Of a stretch of DNA of 47,446 bases, positions 7,378-15,456 are shown in pieces. The DNA comes from Verrucomicrobiota bacterium (GTDB lineage: Bacteria; Verrucomicrobiota; Verrucomicrobiia; Chthoniobacterales; SZAS-18): assembly GCA_025353105.1 (NCBI GenBank), contig JANXRG010000115.1, forward strand, positions 1 to 47,446, in the 5' to 3' direction. A model generated the notes under the pieces. It was not told where the DNA came from and searched no databases. It was given only the letters and a program-made list of their open reading frames with translations. A program made the translations under genes and the position numbers. Numbering within the stretch: the stretch's first letter is position 1; each line of letters opens with the position of its first letter.

Positions 7378-8646
7378 TCATGACGCGGCGGTCGCGCGCA
7401 GCCCGCGACGGCTCAACCAGAGATTGAGTGCGATCGATGCAATCGAGGGGAAGAGGCCAAAAAGAATGACCCCGCGCACGGTCGATAGATCCAGCAACGA
7501 AACGCACGCGGCCTGGATCGCGAGGGCGAACGGAATATTCAGCCACGACCAGCGCACCCACGCGCGGGCGAAGTTGAGCGACCACAGCACGGCCGCGAAA
7601 TACGCGAGCGCCGAGCTGGCCATGAGCAACGGCAGTTCCCGCTGTAAATGTGCGTAGGAAGGTCCGAGCAACCACAGCAACGGTTTCGGAAATGCCGCCG
7701 ACAGCGCCCACAACGCCAGGGCCGCAACCGCGGCGAGGCCGACAATCTGGGCGTACCGACGCGTCAGGAGCGGGCGATTCGCCGGCAGGCGCGCAAATCG
7801 GGGCAGGATCAGGTTGTTCTGAATCGCGTTTGGGATCGTTAGCACGAACGCGAGCCGGCCGAGGGCGCCCAGGTCCGCCACGCCGCGAGTATTGCCGAAG
7901 CCAGCGATAATCCACAGCCCGATCTGGCCCTGCAAACAAAAGAAGATTGTGTTCGCCAACTGCGACCGCGCGAGGGAAAGCAGCGCGGCGCGATCCGCAT
8001 CGTCTGGTTTCGCATGGACATTGACGAGGTCCGCCACAGCGGGGCGAATCCAAAACCATTGCCAGACGGCGATCGCGGATCCGACCGCGACGGCGAGCGT
8101 TGCATTCAACGCTCCCAGAGCGGCGAGCGCGAGAATCGCGCCGAGCCGGAGCGCGTTGCCGGCGAGATCGATCCGTTGCACGCGCGCGACTTCGCCGGCG
8201 AGCCGTGGCGCCGCGCCGAGCGCGTCAAAATTGAGCTGCGCCCACAAGGTGAGGATCACAGCGCCGACGATGGCGACGACGTGAACGTGAGAACCGCCGT
8301 TGCGCCCGAGCAGCCAGACGAGCAAGGGGACGGTTGCGGCGAGCGCGACTAGCGCGAACCGTCCCCGCAGGCTGCGCGCCGTGGCGATCAAGCGCCCAAG
8401 CCGGTCGCGGTCGCGCCAGACTTGGCCTCCGATCGACGCGAGTCCGATGCCGATGCCCGTGTCGGCGAGCAGCGCGAGCGTGAATTGGAAATTCCCGGCG
8501 AGGGCGACCTGCGCGTATTGATCCGGCGAAAGCGTCCGCACCACGGCCAGGCCGGCGAGGAAGCCGAGCGCCTGCACGCCAAGTTGGATCCAGATGTAAC
8601 TTCCCAATTCGCGCAGCCAGCGCCCCGAGCGGTTCCAGGCGGTCAT
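7378..8646 (-). CDS. Wzx-like polysaccharide flippase (MOP/MATE superfamily)
   Basis: This 422-aa integral membrane protein has about 12 to 14 hydrophobic helices. It opens with an amphipathic segment and YIWIQLGVQALGFLAGLAVVRTLSPDQYAQ, the usual N-terminal pattern of O-antigen/exopolysaccharide flippases in which a short TLSPxxYA loop follows helix 1. Proteins of this type move undecaprenyl-diphosphate-linked oligosaccharide across the inner membrane. It is flanked by the Gmd-like dehydratase (43 bases upstream) and the GT4 gene. No polymerase (Wzy) or chain-length regulator is present in the window, so the pathway must be completed elsewhere. Confidence 0.85.
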   Translation of the reverse strand: MTAWNRSGRWLRELGSYIWIQLGVQALGFLAGLAVVRTLSPDQYAQVALAGNFQFTLALLADTGIGIGLASIGGQVWRDRDRLGRLIATARSLRGRFALVALAATVPLLVWLLGRNGGSHVHVVAIVGAVILTLWAQLNFDALGAAPRLAGEVARVQRIDLAGNALRLGAILALAALGALNATLAVAVGSAIAVWQWFWIRPAVADLVNVHAKPDDADRAALLSLARSQLANTIFFCLQGQIGLWIIAGFGNTRGVADLGALGRLAFVLTIPNAIQNNLILPRFARLPANRPLLTRRYAQIVGLAAVAALALWALSAAFPKPLLWLLGPSYAHLQRELPLLMASSALAYFAAVLWSLNFARAWVRWSWLNIPFALAIQAACVSLLDLSTVRGVILFGLFPSIASIALNLWLSRRGLRATAAS

Positions 8647-8689
8647 GTCGCAATCGGCAAAAATTCACCCGCGCCGCCGGGCAGCGGGT

Positions 8690-9643
8690 TCAGAGCACCT
8701 CGTTCATCATCGCGTGGACGACTTCATTCATCTTCCACTTTGCGTGCCAGCCGAGATTGGCGGCGGCCTTGGCGGGGTTGGCGGCGCCGTGGCGCAGGTC
8801 GGTCGGTCGAAATAACGCGGGATCGGATTCCACGTGCTCGCGCCAGTCGAGACCGACCGCCTGGAACGCTTGGGCCACAAAATCCTTGAGTGGTCGCGTC
8901 TCGCCGGTGGCAATCACGTAATCGTCCGGCTCCGGTTGCCGGAGCATGAGCGCCATCGCCTCGACGAACTCGGGCGCCCAACCCCAGTCGCGTTCGATGT
9001 CGAGATTGCCCAACCGGAGCTTGCCGGGCGATTCGCCCGCGGCGATGCGCCGGGCGCCGGTGACAATTTTTTGGGTGACGAAGCGCCCGGGCCGCAGGCA
9101 GGACTCGTGATTGAAGAGGATGCCCGAGCACGCGAAGAGACCGTAGGCTTCGCGGTAGTTCGCAACCTCCCAAAACGCCGCGGCCTTCGCGACCGCGTAC
9201 GGGCTGCGCGGGCGAAACGCCGTTTGCTCGTCGGCCGGCTCGCCGTGCGTATCACCGAAGCATTCGCTCGAGCACGCATGATAGAAACGAATCCGTCCGC
9301 CGAGAAAACGCACCGCCTCGAGGATGTTCAGCGTGCCCAGCGTCACGCTCTCAAGCGTCTCGACGGGCTGCTCGAAAGAGAGACCGACCGACGACTGGCC
9401 GGCGAGATGATACACCTCATCGGCCTGCGCCTTGGCGAGGACCTGCAGCACGCTCCGAAAATCGGTAATCGCCGCTGAGGCGAGCGTCACGCGGTCCTGG
9501 ATACCGAGGCGGGTGAGATTGGGGAATCCACCCATGGCAGCGTCGCGCGACGTGCCCCACACCTCATCGCCGCGCGCGAGGAGATGGCGCGCGAGATAAG
9601 CGCCATCCTGTCCGGATATGCCAAAGATAAGACACCGGGCCAT
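8690..9643 (-). CDS. gmd: GDP-mannose 4,6-dehydratase-like SDR enzyme
   Basis: This 317-aa extended short-chain dehydrogenase has the nucleotide-binding motif GxxGQDG at residues 8-14 (LIFGISGQDGAYLA), the serine/acid region CSSECFGDT, and the catalytic pair in SPYAVAK. IERDWGWAPEFVEAM is diagnostic of the GDP-mannose 4,6-dehydratase group. The expected reaction converts GDP-mannose to GDP-4-keto-6-deoxymannose, the precursor of fucose, rhamnose or perosamine derivatives. It is somewhat shorter than E. coli Gmd (about 370 aa) and nearer to the RMD/GDP-6-deoxy-lyxo-hexulose reductase size, so a reductase role is a possible alternative. It is the third gene of the polysaccharide operon and begins 11 bases after the antiterminator gene. 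Confidence 0.82.
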   Translation of the reverse strand: MARCLIFGISGQDGAYLARHLLARGDEVWGTSRDAAMGGFPNLTRLGIQDRVTLASAAITDFRSVLQVLAKAQADEVYHLAGQSSVGLSFEQPVETLESVTLGTLNILEAVRFLGGRIRFYHACSSECFGDTHGEPADEQTAFRPRSPYAVAKAAAFWEVANYREAYGLFACSGILFNHESCLRPGRFVTQKIVTGARRIAAGESPGKLRLGNLDIERDWGWAPEFVEAMALMLRQPEPDDYVIATGETRPLKDFVAQAFQAVGLDWREHVESDPALFRPTDLRHGAANPAKAAANLGWHAKWKMNEVVHAMMNEVL

Positions 9644-9654
9644 GGGGAATCGAT

Positions 9655-10233
9655 TCAGCCGGCGAACCGGCGAAGCGGATGATGCACTGACGGCAGCGCG
9701 GATCGAGCGGGAAGTTCAAACTCCATTTGTCGGCCCATGAATTCCAGCAGGACTCGGATGCGATCGCGCGCCGGCAGGTATTTCGTCACGACGGCCTCCA
9801 ACCCATGCAGCGCGCCGCCGGTCAGCATCACGTCGTCGCCCGGCCCGGGCTGGCTGGTGACCTCGGTCAACTCCTCTTCGCCGACGCTGAGCCGGAGTTG
9901 GTCGATCACCGCGTCCGGCACGGACGGGTGGATGCCGCCGAAATGCACGATGCCGCGCAGGCCGTGCGCATGGCCAATCTCGCGGTGGCGCGACGGGAGG
10001 TCGAAACGCGCAAAAAGGTAGCCGGGAAACAGCGCCTCGGTCATCCACATCTGACCGCCCGCGCGCGGGCGGCGAAACCGGATGCGTGGGCAGAAGACCT
10101 CGATCTCGTCGCGCTGGCGCAGCGCGCGCGCGGCGATCGATTCGTGGCGCGGTTGGGCCTGCAGGCAATACCAGGCGACGCCGGCGGTCGTGCTTTCCTC
10201 AAATGCCGGCGGTGGGAGCAGGGTCGCGTTCAT
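9655..10233 (-). CDS. RfaH/NusG-family specialised transcription antiterminator
   Basis: This 192-aa protein has a NusG N-terminal domain (AWYCLQAQPRHESIAARALR, then ALFPGYLFARFD and RGIVHFGG) followed by a KOW-like domain (PGDDVMLTGGALHGLEAVV). The ELFPGYLF-type motif and the gene context identify a NusG paralogue of the RfaH/LoaP/UpxY kind rather than housekeeping NusG, which normally lies beside ribosomal protein genes. Such proteins ride with RNA polymerase and prevent early termination in long polysaccharide operons. It overlaps the upstream gbsR-like gene by an ATGA junction, so the two regulators are co-translated ahead of the structural genes. Confidence 0.87.
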   Translation of the reverse strand: MNATLLPPPAFEESTTAGVAWYCLQAQPRHESIAARALRQRDEIEVFCPRIRFRRPRAGGQMWMTEALFPGYLFARFDLPSRHREIGHAHGLRGIVHFGGIHPSVPDAVIDQLRLSVGEEELTEVTSQPGPGDDVMLTGGALHGLEAVVTKYLPARDRIRVLLEFMGRQMEFELPARSALPSVHHPLRRFAG

Positions 10234-10787
10234 GTCGGGTCGAGCATTTTCACCAGCGCCGGGAGCGACTCGCGCGCCATGCGCTGCCAGCCCTGGAGCC
10301 GTTCCGCGCGGTGGCGAAGAAATTCGAATTCAGCCGACCGGCGCGTACCGGACGGCACGGCGTTGAGCGCCACCGAAAGCCGGCCAAGCCGGTCCGCGCC
10401 GCCCTCGAGGGCGGGGGCGATTCGCTCGCGCAGGAAACCGGAGACGAGCTTGCGCAGCTCGGTCTCGGCGACAAAATGATCGCGCCGATCGCCGGCGACA
10501 TACGTGGCCTTCACCGCGCCAAACGAGCGGAGCAACCGCAGTCCCTGCGAGGCGGAACCGCGGCTCATCGCGAGCTTGCGGACGATGGCGTCGAAGGTCA
10601 GCGGCTCGGCCGAGGCAAAGAGCAGCGCGTAGATTTCGCCGATCGACTTCGGGGCCTTCACGCTCCGCGCCAGCCCGACAAAAAGATCCACGAATTCGAT
10701 CTCGACCGGTGACAACCGGTCCGGGCCGGATTTCGTGGCCGGCAACGCCGACCGGACCCTGGGTTTCGCGCGCATTGCGACGGACAT
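10230..10787 (-). CDS. GbsR/MarR-family transcriptional regulator
   Basis: This 185-aa protein contains a winged helix-turn-helix of the GbsR group: PKSIGEIYALLFASAEPLTFDAIVRKLAMSRGSASQGLRLLRSFGAV at roughly residues 46-92, followed by a helical dimerisation region. The AMSRGSASQGLR recognition helix is typical of this group. Arg/Lys-rich residues precede it, and an internal ATG at 10775 is an alternative start. It heads the minus-strand polysaccharide operon and probably controls it. Inverted repeats at 10801-10834, directly upstream, are plausible binding sites. The effector ligand is unknown. Confidence 0.83.
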   Translation of the reverse strand: MSVAMRAKPRVRSALPATKSGPDRLSPVEIEFVDLFVGLARSVKAPKSIGEIYALLFASAEPLTFDAIVRKLAMSRGSASQGLRLLRSFGAVKATYVAGDRRDHFVAETELRKLVSGFLRERIAPALEGGADRLGRLSVALNAVPSGTRRSAEFEFLRHRAERLQGWQRMARESLPALVKMLDPT

Positions 10788-10800
10788 GAGCGCATTCTGC

Positions 10801-10834
10801 TTCGATATTCGAAATGTTCAACAAAAAATGAACA
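10801..10834. promoter_or_regulatory. Two inverted repeats between the GbsR-type and SMR-type genes
   Basis: TTCGA-TAT-TCGAA (10801-10813) is followed at once by TGTTCA-N8-TGAACA (10815-10834), both with perfect arms. They lie 14 to 47 bases upstream of the regulator start, in a divergent region, and the local sequence is AT-rich. The first arm could be recognised on its own, and the pair may form a composite operator. Autoregulation by the GbsR-type protein is an inference from position. Confidence 0.5.
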
Positions 10835-10989
10835 AAGTGATGCTTGCCGCTGGACGAGCGGCCTCCGGCAGCCCGTTGGCCGATGCGGACCAGGAAAATT
10901 GCGCCGAAAGGGTGAATGCGGTTGTATCCAACCCCGCTCCGCACGAACGCTCTCGCGTGGCCGACTTCCCGACTGAATCCAACCTTGCG

Positions 10990-11409
10990 ATGGATCGCAC
11001 GGGTCTCTTTCACCCGTACGTCCTGGTCCTCTTGTGCGAGTCACTCGTGACCGCGTCGGAGGTGCTCCTGAAACTCGGGGCGCGCGAGACGGCGAACCTG
11101 CCGCCGTTCCTCCCGGCGCTGCAGTGGATTGGCGCGAGCGGCCTGCAGTCGAAATGGGTGTGGCTGGCGATTCCGTGCATGATCGCGAGTTTTGTGGCGT
11201 GGCTTTGGGTCATCCGCGCACTTCCCCTCAACGTCGCCTCGATGCTGGCAAGCGTCGTCCACATCATGGTGCCGCTGAGTTGCCTGCTGATCCTCGGTGA
11301 ACACATCAGCGCGCGACGCTGGTGCGGGATTGCCCTGGTGCTGGCGGGACTTGTCCTGGTGGCCGCACCGCGAACCGCCACTGAACGATTGCCCGTTTTC
11401 CCGTCATGA
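10990..11409 (+). CDS. Small EamA/SMR-type membrane protein (subunit 1 of a pair)
   Basis: This 139-aa protein has four predicted membrane helices (YVLVLLCESLVTASEVLLKLGAR, VWLAIPCMIASFVAWLWVI, VASMLASVVHIMVPLSCLLI, GIALVLAGLVLVAA). That is the layout of small multidrug-resistance and ArnE/ArnF-like proteins. The frame stays open back to 10735, but those extra residues cross the operator region and lack hydrophobicity, so I chose the ATG at 10990. It overlaps the next gene by an ATGA junction. Paired SMR-like genes usually form a heterodimer. Near polysaccharide genes, the best guess is flipping of an undecaprenyl-phosphate-linked sugar, but drug efflux is possible. Confidence 0.78.
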   Translation: MDRTGLFHPYVLVLLCESLVTASEVLLKLGARETANLPPFLPALQWIGASGLQSKWVWLAIPCMIASFVAWLWVIRALPLNVASMLASVVHIMVPLSCLLILGEHISARRWCGIALVLAGLVLVAAPRTATERLPVFPS

Positions 11410-11735
11410 AAATCGTCACGCTCCTGTTGATCCTCCTAGCGCACTCGTCCAACGTCGCCGGCCAAATCGTGATGAAGACGGCGCTGCTCGCGACCGGTCG
11501 GGCGAATCGTTTCATCCGCTTCGTGATCGCCATCGGCGGGATGACACTTTCGTTTTTCGTGATGCTGGGACTCTTGCAGCACTTCGATCTGAGCTTTCTC
11601 TATCCGTTTCAGGCGTCCGGGCTGATCTTGATGGCGATTGGCTCGCGCGTCTTCCTGGGCGAAAAACTGGGCGGCCGAAATCTCGTCGCGATGGCCATCA
11701 TCGTCGCGGGCGTGGCGTTGGTCTCGACCAGCTGA
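11406..11735 (+). CDS. Small EamA/SMR-type membrane protein (subunit 2 of a pair)
   Basis: This 109-aa protein has four hydrophobic helices and the standard SMR/ArnF size. Features include SSNVAGQIVMKTALL in helix 1, FFVMLGLLQHFDLSFLYPFQA in the middle, and LVAMAIIVAGVALV at the end. FLGEKLGGRN before the last helix matches the conserved (L)GE...R loop of the EamA superfamily. It starts inside the stop of its partner (ATGA), so the two are translated together and probably associate. It ends 2 bases before the convergent trpS stop. Confidence 0.8.
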   Translation: MKIVTLLLILLAHSSNVAGQIVMKTALLATGRANRFIRFVIAIGGMTLSFFVMLGLLQHFDLSFLYPFQASGLILMAIGSRVFLGEKLGGRNLVAMAIIVAGVALVSTS

Positions 11736-11737
11736 CT

Positions 11738-12703
11738 CTACCGCAGCCCCACCGCCTCCCGCACCCGCGCCAGCACCCCGTCCGCGACGCGCTTCGCCCG
11801 ATCGGCGCTTTTGCGGAGGACGAACTCGACGTAACTGGGCTCGCGTTCCAGCTCGGCCCGCTTCGCGCGCATCGGCGCGAAGATTTCCCAGATCGCCTCG
11901 AACAGGCGCTGCTTGAATTCCCCGTAGCCGAACCCGCCGCCGCGAAATTCGGCTTCCATCCGCGCGAAGTCCGCGTCGTCCGCCACCAGCCGGTAGAGCG
12001 CGAGCACCGTCGAATTCTCCATCGGCTTCGGCGACTCAATGGGCGTGGAATCCGTGACCAGCGCCATGACTTTTTTCCGCAGCGCCTTCTCGCTGCCGAA
12101 AATTTCCAGCGTGTTGCCGTAGCTCTTGCTCATCTTCTGCCCGTCCGTCCCAGGGACGGTGCCGGTCTCGTCGCCAATCAGCGGTTCCGGCAGCTTGAAG
12201 GTCTCGCCGTAGCGGTCATTAAACTTTTGCGCGATGTCGCGCGTCATCTCGAGATGCTGCTTCTGGTCCTTGCCGACGGGCACGCAGTCCGAATCGTAAA
12301 GCAGGATGTCCGCGGCCATGAGGACCGGATAGGCGAAGAGTGCGTGCGTGGCCTCGAGTCCCCGCGCGACCTTGTCCTTGTACGAATGCGCGCGCTCGAG
12401 CATCCCCATGGGCGTGACCGTGCTGAGAATCCACGCCAGCTCCGTCACCTCGGGCACGTCGGACTGCCGGAAGAAGCAACTGCGGGCGGGGTCGAGCCCG
12501 CAGGCGAGGAAATCGAGGGCGACGTCGCGAGCGTTGTCCCGCAGCTCGGTGGCGTCGTGGACGCTGGTCAGCGCGTGGTAGTCCGCGATGAAGTAAAAGC
12601 ATTCGCCGACCTCCTGGAGGGCAATGGCCGGCTTCATCATGCCGAAGTAATTGCCGAGGTGCAGGGTGCCGCTGGGCTGGATGCCGGAAAGAATGCGTTT
12701 CAT
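11738..12703 (-). CDS. trpS: Tryptophanyl-tRNA synthetase
   Basis: This is a 321-aa class I aminoacyl-tRNA synthetase of normal bacterial TrpRS length. The HIGH-type motif is GTLHLGNYFG near the N-terminus and the KMSKS motif is intact (GQKMSKSYGN). MKRILSGIQPSG is the classic TrpRS opening, so I chose the ATG at 12703 and rejected an upstream extension to 12847. It charges tRNA-Trp in the cytoplasm. It lies 26 bases after a nucleoside phosphorylase gene on the same strand, probably in one transcript. Confidence 0.97.
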   Translation of the reverse strand: MKRILSGIQPSGTLHLGNYFGMMKPAIALQEVGECFYFIADYHALTSVHDATELRDNARDVALDFLACGLDPARSCFFRQSDVPEVTELAWILSTVTPMGMLERAHSYKDKVARGLEATHALFAYPVLMAADILLYDSDCVPVGKDQKQHLEMTRDIAQKFNDRYGETFKLPEPLIGDETGTVPGTDGQKMSKSYGNTLEIFGSEKALRKKVMALVTDSTPIESPKPMENSTVLALYRLVADDADFARMEAEFRGGGFGYGEFKQRLFEAIWEIFAPMRAKRAELEREPSYVEFVLRKSADRAKRVADGVLARVREAVGLR

Positions 12704-12729
12704 CGTGCAGCCGCGATCAACGCGTGGAA

Positions 12730-13443
12730 TCACAGCTTCGCAAGCAGGAGCCGCAAAGTTTCTGTCAAGCGCGCCCGGGCCGGACCGAGCGACTTCAGCA
12801 TCTGCACGAACGGACCGATGCGCCCCGGATGCGTCACGAGATACCACAGGAGCCGGCCGATCGGCGGCCGCTGCGCCTCGAGATCCCAGAGCAGGTAACC
12901 AGGGACCGGCAGCGTCGTCTGGGCGTCGTCGCTGATAATCCGCAGCGCGAGCACGGGCACACCCGCCTCCGCGCAGACCCGCGCGACCGCCGCGGTTTCC
13001 ATGTCAACGGCGAGGGCGCCGGTCTTGGCGCACAACGCTGCTTTGTCGGCCGCGGAATCAATCACCACCATTTCCGAAGTGAGATTGCCGCGGTGCACGC
13101 GTTCGCGGCCCACGATATCGGCCGCCCGCAGCAGGAGTGCAGGATCGGAAAAATTCTCAACGAGCAGCAAATCCGCGTGGCACAAATGTGGCGCCAGCCC
13201 GCCGCCGAAACCGGGGCAGATTAACAGGCGTGGCTTGTCCGGACCGGCGAGCACGCCCGAGGCGCGCAGGCGGACTTCGGCGGAATGCGGTCCCACGCCG
13301 ACGTGGACCACCGTGACTCGATGGCCGTTCAGCGTGCCCTCGATGATCGGCAGGTCGGGACGGTCAGCACGCGTGGTCGTGTTCTCGAGCAGGGGCACAA
13401 ATTCCTTACTCTCCTCCTGCATGGCGAAGGTGATGATGATCAT
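12730..13443 (-). CDS. Nucleoside phosphorylase-family protein (MTA/SAH nucleosidase-like)
   Basis: This 237-aa protein of the PNP/UDP phosphorylase superfamily begins MIIITFAMQEES, similar to MTA/SAH nucleosidase openings. It carries VDMETAAVARV, the purine/ribose-binding acidic motif, followed by RIISDDA, where the catalytic aspartate usually lies. The substrate is not certain: 5'-methylthioadenosine/S-adenosylhomocysteine nucleosidase and the hopanoid-linked phosphorylase HpnG are both possible. The longer C-terminus after SDDA resembles the squalene/hopanoid-associated group. The start at 13443 removes an unlikely upstream extension. It sits between a UPF0173 hydrolase gene and trpS. Confidence 0.75.
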   Translation of the reverse strand: MIIITFAMQEESKEFVPLLENTTTRADRPDLPIIEGTLNGHRVTVVHVGVGPHSAEVRLRASGVLAGPDKPRLLICPGFGGGLAPHLCHADLLLVENFSDPALLLRAADIVGRERVHRGNLTSEMVVIDSAADKAALCAKTGALAVDMETAAVARVCAEAGVPVLALRIISDDAQTTLPVPGYLLWDLEAQRPPIGRLLWYLVTHPGRIGPFVQMLKSLGPARARLTETLRLLLAKL

Positions 13444-13545
13444 GGTGGGTGGGGGTAGCCGCGCGCGGATCCCGAATGAGAGCAAGGTCCCGATCGCGCC
13501 GCGACCGGCTCGCCCGCTGACAATGGGAATCGCGTCGATTCGTTC

Positions 13546-14283
13546 CTACTCGTTCCCCGCGCCACCGGTCATGGCTTCCAATTCCACGACGGCCCAATGC
13601 GGGGCGGAAATCGTCTTTCCAATCGGCGGAAGCAGGAGGTCAACGCCCGCGATGAGCGCCTTTTTCTGCGCCCCGACCGGATCGATCACGATGGGCGGGA
13701 AGGTGTTGTAGTGGAGCCCGAGAATGGTGCGCGTGCCGACGTAATCCGCCGCCGTGATGGCGTCGTCGATGCCCATCGTGAAATGGTCGCCAATCGGCAA
13801 CGCCGCAAACGTGAGATGCAAACCGGATTTCGCCACGAGACGCATGTCGAAGGTCAGCGCGGTGTCGCCAGAGTAGTAGAAATTTCCGTCGTCGGTCTGG
13901 ACGACAAAGCCGGCTGGGTTGCCTCCGTAACTGCCGTCGGGCATCGACGAGCTGTGGATCGCGCTGGTCAATTTTACGCGCCCGAAATCCGTCTTCGCCG
14001 CGCCCCCGTGGTTCATTGGCATCGTGGTCTTTACGCCCTGGGCTTCGAGCCAGACTCCGACTTCGTAGTTGGAAATAACGGTCGCGCCGGTCCGGTTCGC
14101 AATCGCCACGCAGTCTGCGATGTGATCGGCATGCCCGTGTGAAACGAGGATGAAGTCCGCGGAGATCGCGTTGACGTCGATGTTCTTGGCCAGGGGGTTG
14201 GGCGTGATGAACGGATCAAAGAGCAGGCGATGGCGCGAGGTTTCAACCGCGAAACAAGAGTGGCCGTAGTACGTGATTTTCAT
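13546..14283 (-). CDS. UPF0173 metallo-beta-lactamase-fold hydrolase
   Basis: This 245-aa protein has the metal-binding HxHxDH signature at residues 49-54 (VSHGHADHIAD), preceded by MKITYYGHSCFAVE, the hallmark start of the UPF0173/YtkL family. Further metal ligands are likely H109 in the SAIHSSS segment, the D in YYSGDTALT, and the H in LGLHYNTFP. Family members are Zn- or Mn-dependent hydrolases of unclear physiological substrate (the archaeal and bacterial homologues are often called UlaG-like). It is first in a minus-strand run with the phosphorylase and trpS. Confidence 0.9.
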   Translation of the reverse strand: MKITYYGHSCFAVETSRHRLLFDPFITPNPLAKNIDVNAISADFILVSHGHADHIADCVAIANRTGATVISNYEVGVWLEAQGVKTTMPMNHGGAAKTDFGRVKLTSAIHSSSMPDGSYGGNPAGFVVQTDDGNFYYSGDTALTFDMRLVAKSGLHLTFAALPIGDHFTMGIDDAITAADYVGTRTILGLHYNTFPPIVIDPVGAQKKALIAGVDLLLPPIGKTISAPHWAVVELEAMTGGAGNE

Positions 14284-14427
14284 GGGTTGGACGGGGCGGG
14301 GGTTTCGACGGCGGCGTGACAGGGGATGGAGACGGCAACTTTGAGGATTCCCCGGAATTTGTCCATGCTCCCCCGCGGAACTCGCCGCGTCTTGGGCGCT
14401 CGTGTGCTATGGATGCGGCGCGCCGTC

Positions 14428-15456
14428 ATGCTTCCTCCCGATCTCTCCATCCTCCTCGGTCCACATTTCGGGGTTTCAGGGCCCGATTCGTTGCGCTTGG
14501 AAAAAATCGAAAAGGGTGGTTCCGATCGCGAGTTTCACCGGCTCTGGCTTAAAGGCGAGGGCCGGAGCTTCATCCTCGTGACTTACGGCACCGCGCGCCC
14601 GGAGAATGCCCGCTATGCCGGCATCGCCGAGTTCCTCTTTACTCGCGGCGTCGCGGTGCCGGAAGTGCAATGTCATGAGCCCGACCACGGTGTGCTCGTG
14701 ATGGAGGACCTGGGCGTCGCGGACCTTTGGTCGTTCCGCGGCGAACCGTGGTCCGTGCGGCGTCGGCTTTACGAGGATGCGCTCCAGCAGGTGCACACGC
14801 TGCATGGCATCGGTGTCCACGAAGCCGAACGCGCCGGCTTGACGCTCGAGCCGCCCTTCGACGAGGCACTTTACCTTTGGGAACAGAAGTATTTTTTCGA
14901 CAATTGCCTTGGCAACGCGCTCGTCTCGCAGATGGACGCGCCGCGGGTCACCGCAATGGCGTCGACCCTCCTTTGGAACGCGATCGCGCAAGAACTGACC
15001 GCGCGGCCACGCGTGTTGGTGCATCGCGATTTCCAGTCGCACAACATTTTGGTTCACGAAGGGCGCGCGGGATTGATCGATTTCCAAGGCATGCGCGCGG
15101 GGCTTGCGCACTACGATCTCGCCTCGTTGCTGTACGATCCGTACGTGGAACTCTCCGCGGCCGAGCGCGCCGAGCTGCTCGGATTTTACCGCGGTTTGGG
15201 CGCACGTCCCGACCTTGGCCGCGACGAACCGGAGTTCCTGCGCGTGTTCAGGCTTTGCGCGGTGCAGCGTTTGATGCAGGCGCTCGGGGCCTACGGCTTT
15301 CTTGGCTTGAAGCAGGGGAAGCCGGCGTTTCTGCGGCACATCCCCGCGGCGCTTGCGAACTTGCGCGAGGTCGTGGCGCTGCTCCCGGAGCTGGCGGAAT
15401 TCGGCGCGCTGCTTGCACCGCTGAGGGGCGAGTCCCCGCCCACGTTAGAGCAGTGA
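14428..15456 (+). CDS. Aminoglycoside phosphotransferase-fold sugar kinase (AmgK-like)
   Basis: This 342-aa protein kinase-like fold has the catalytic loop [14 protein letters not shown] (H199, D201, N206) and the metal-binding LIDFQGMR (D218). The DREFHRL segment near residues 33-39 and the overall length match COG3178, which includes the cell-wall-recycling N-acetylmuramate/N-acetylglucosamine anomeric kinase AmgK. Phosphorylation of a sugar for peptidoglycan recycling is therefore the best guess. The usual partner nucleotidyltransferase MurU is not in the window. The ATG at 14428 was preferred over 14326, whose extra residues are not family-like. Its 3' end overlaps the convergent DAHP synthase gene by 12 bases. 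Confidence 0.78.
   Translation: MLPPDLSILLGPHFGVSGPDSLRLEKIEKGGSDREFHRLWLKGEGRSFILVTYGTARPENARYAGIAEFLFTRGVAVPEVQCHEPDHGVLVMEDLGVADLWSFRGEPWSVRRRLYEDALQQVHTLHGIGVHEAERAGLTLEPPFDEALYLWEQKYFFDNCLGNALVSQMDAPRVTAMASTLLWNAIAQELTARPRVLVHRDFQSHNILVHEGRAGLIDFQGMRAGLAHYDLASLLYDPYVELSAAERAELLGFYRGLGARPDLGRDEPEFLRVFRLCAVQRLMQALGAYGFLGLKQGKPAFLRHIPAALANLREVVALLPELAEFGALLAPLRGESPPTLEQ

Noticed and set aside
10735-10989. Longer start for the first SMR-type gene
   Set aside because: The extension crosses the divergent regulatory region and has no hydrophobic or family character.
11297-12898. Plus-strand frame of 533 aa opposite trpS
   Set aside because: It lies antisense to an intact TrpRS with HIGH and KMSKS motifs, and has no recognised domain.
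14326-14427. Upstream start for the AmgK-like kinase
   Set aside because: The extra residues are not family-like, and the ATG at 14428 gives the family length.
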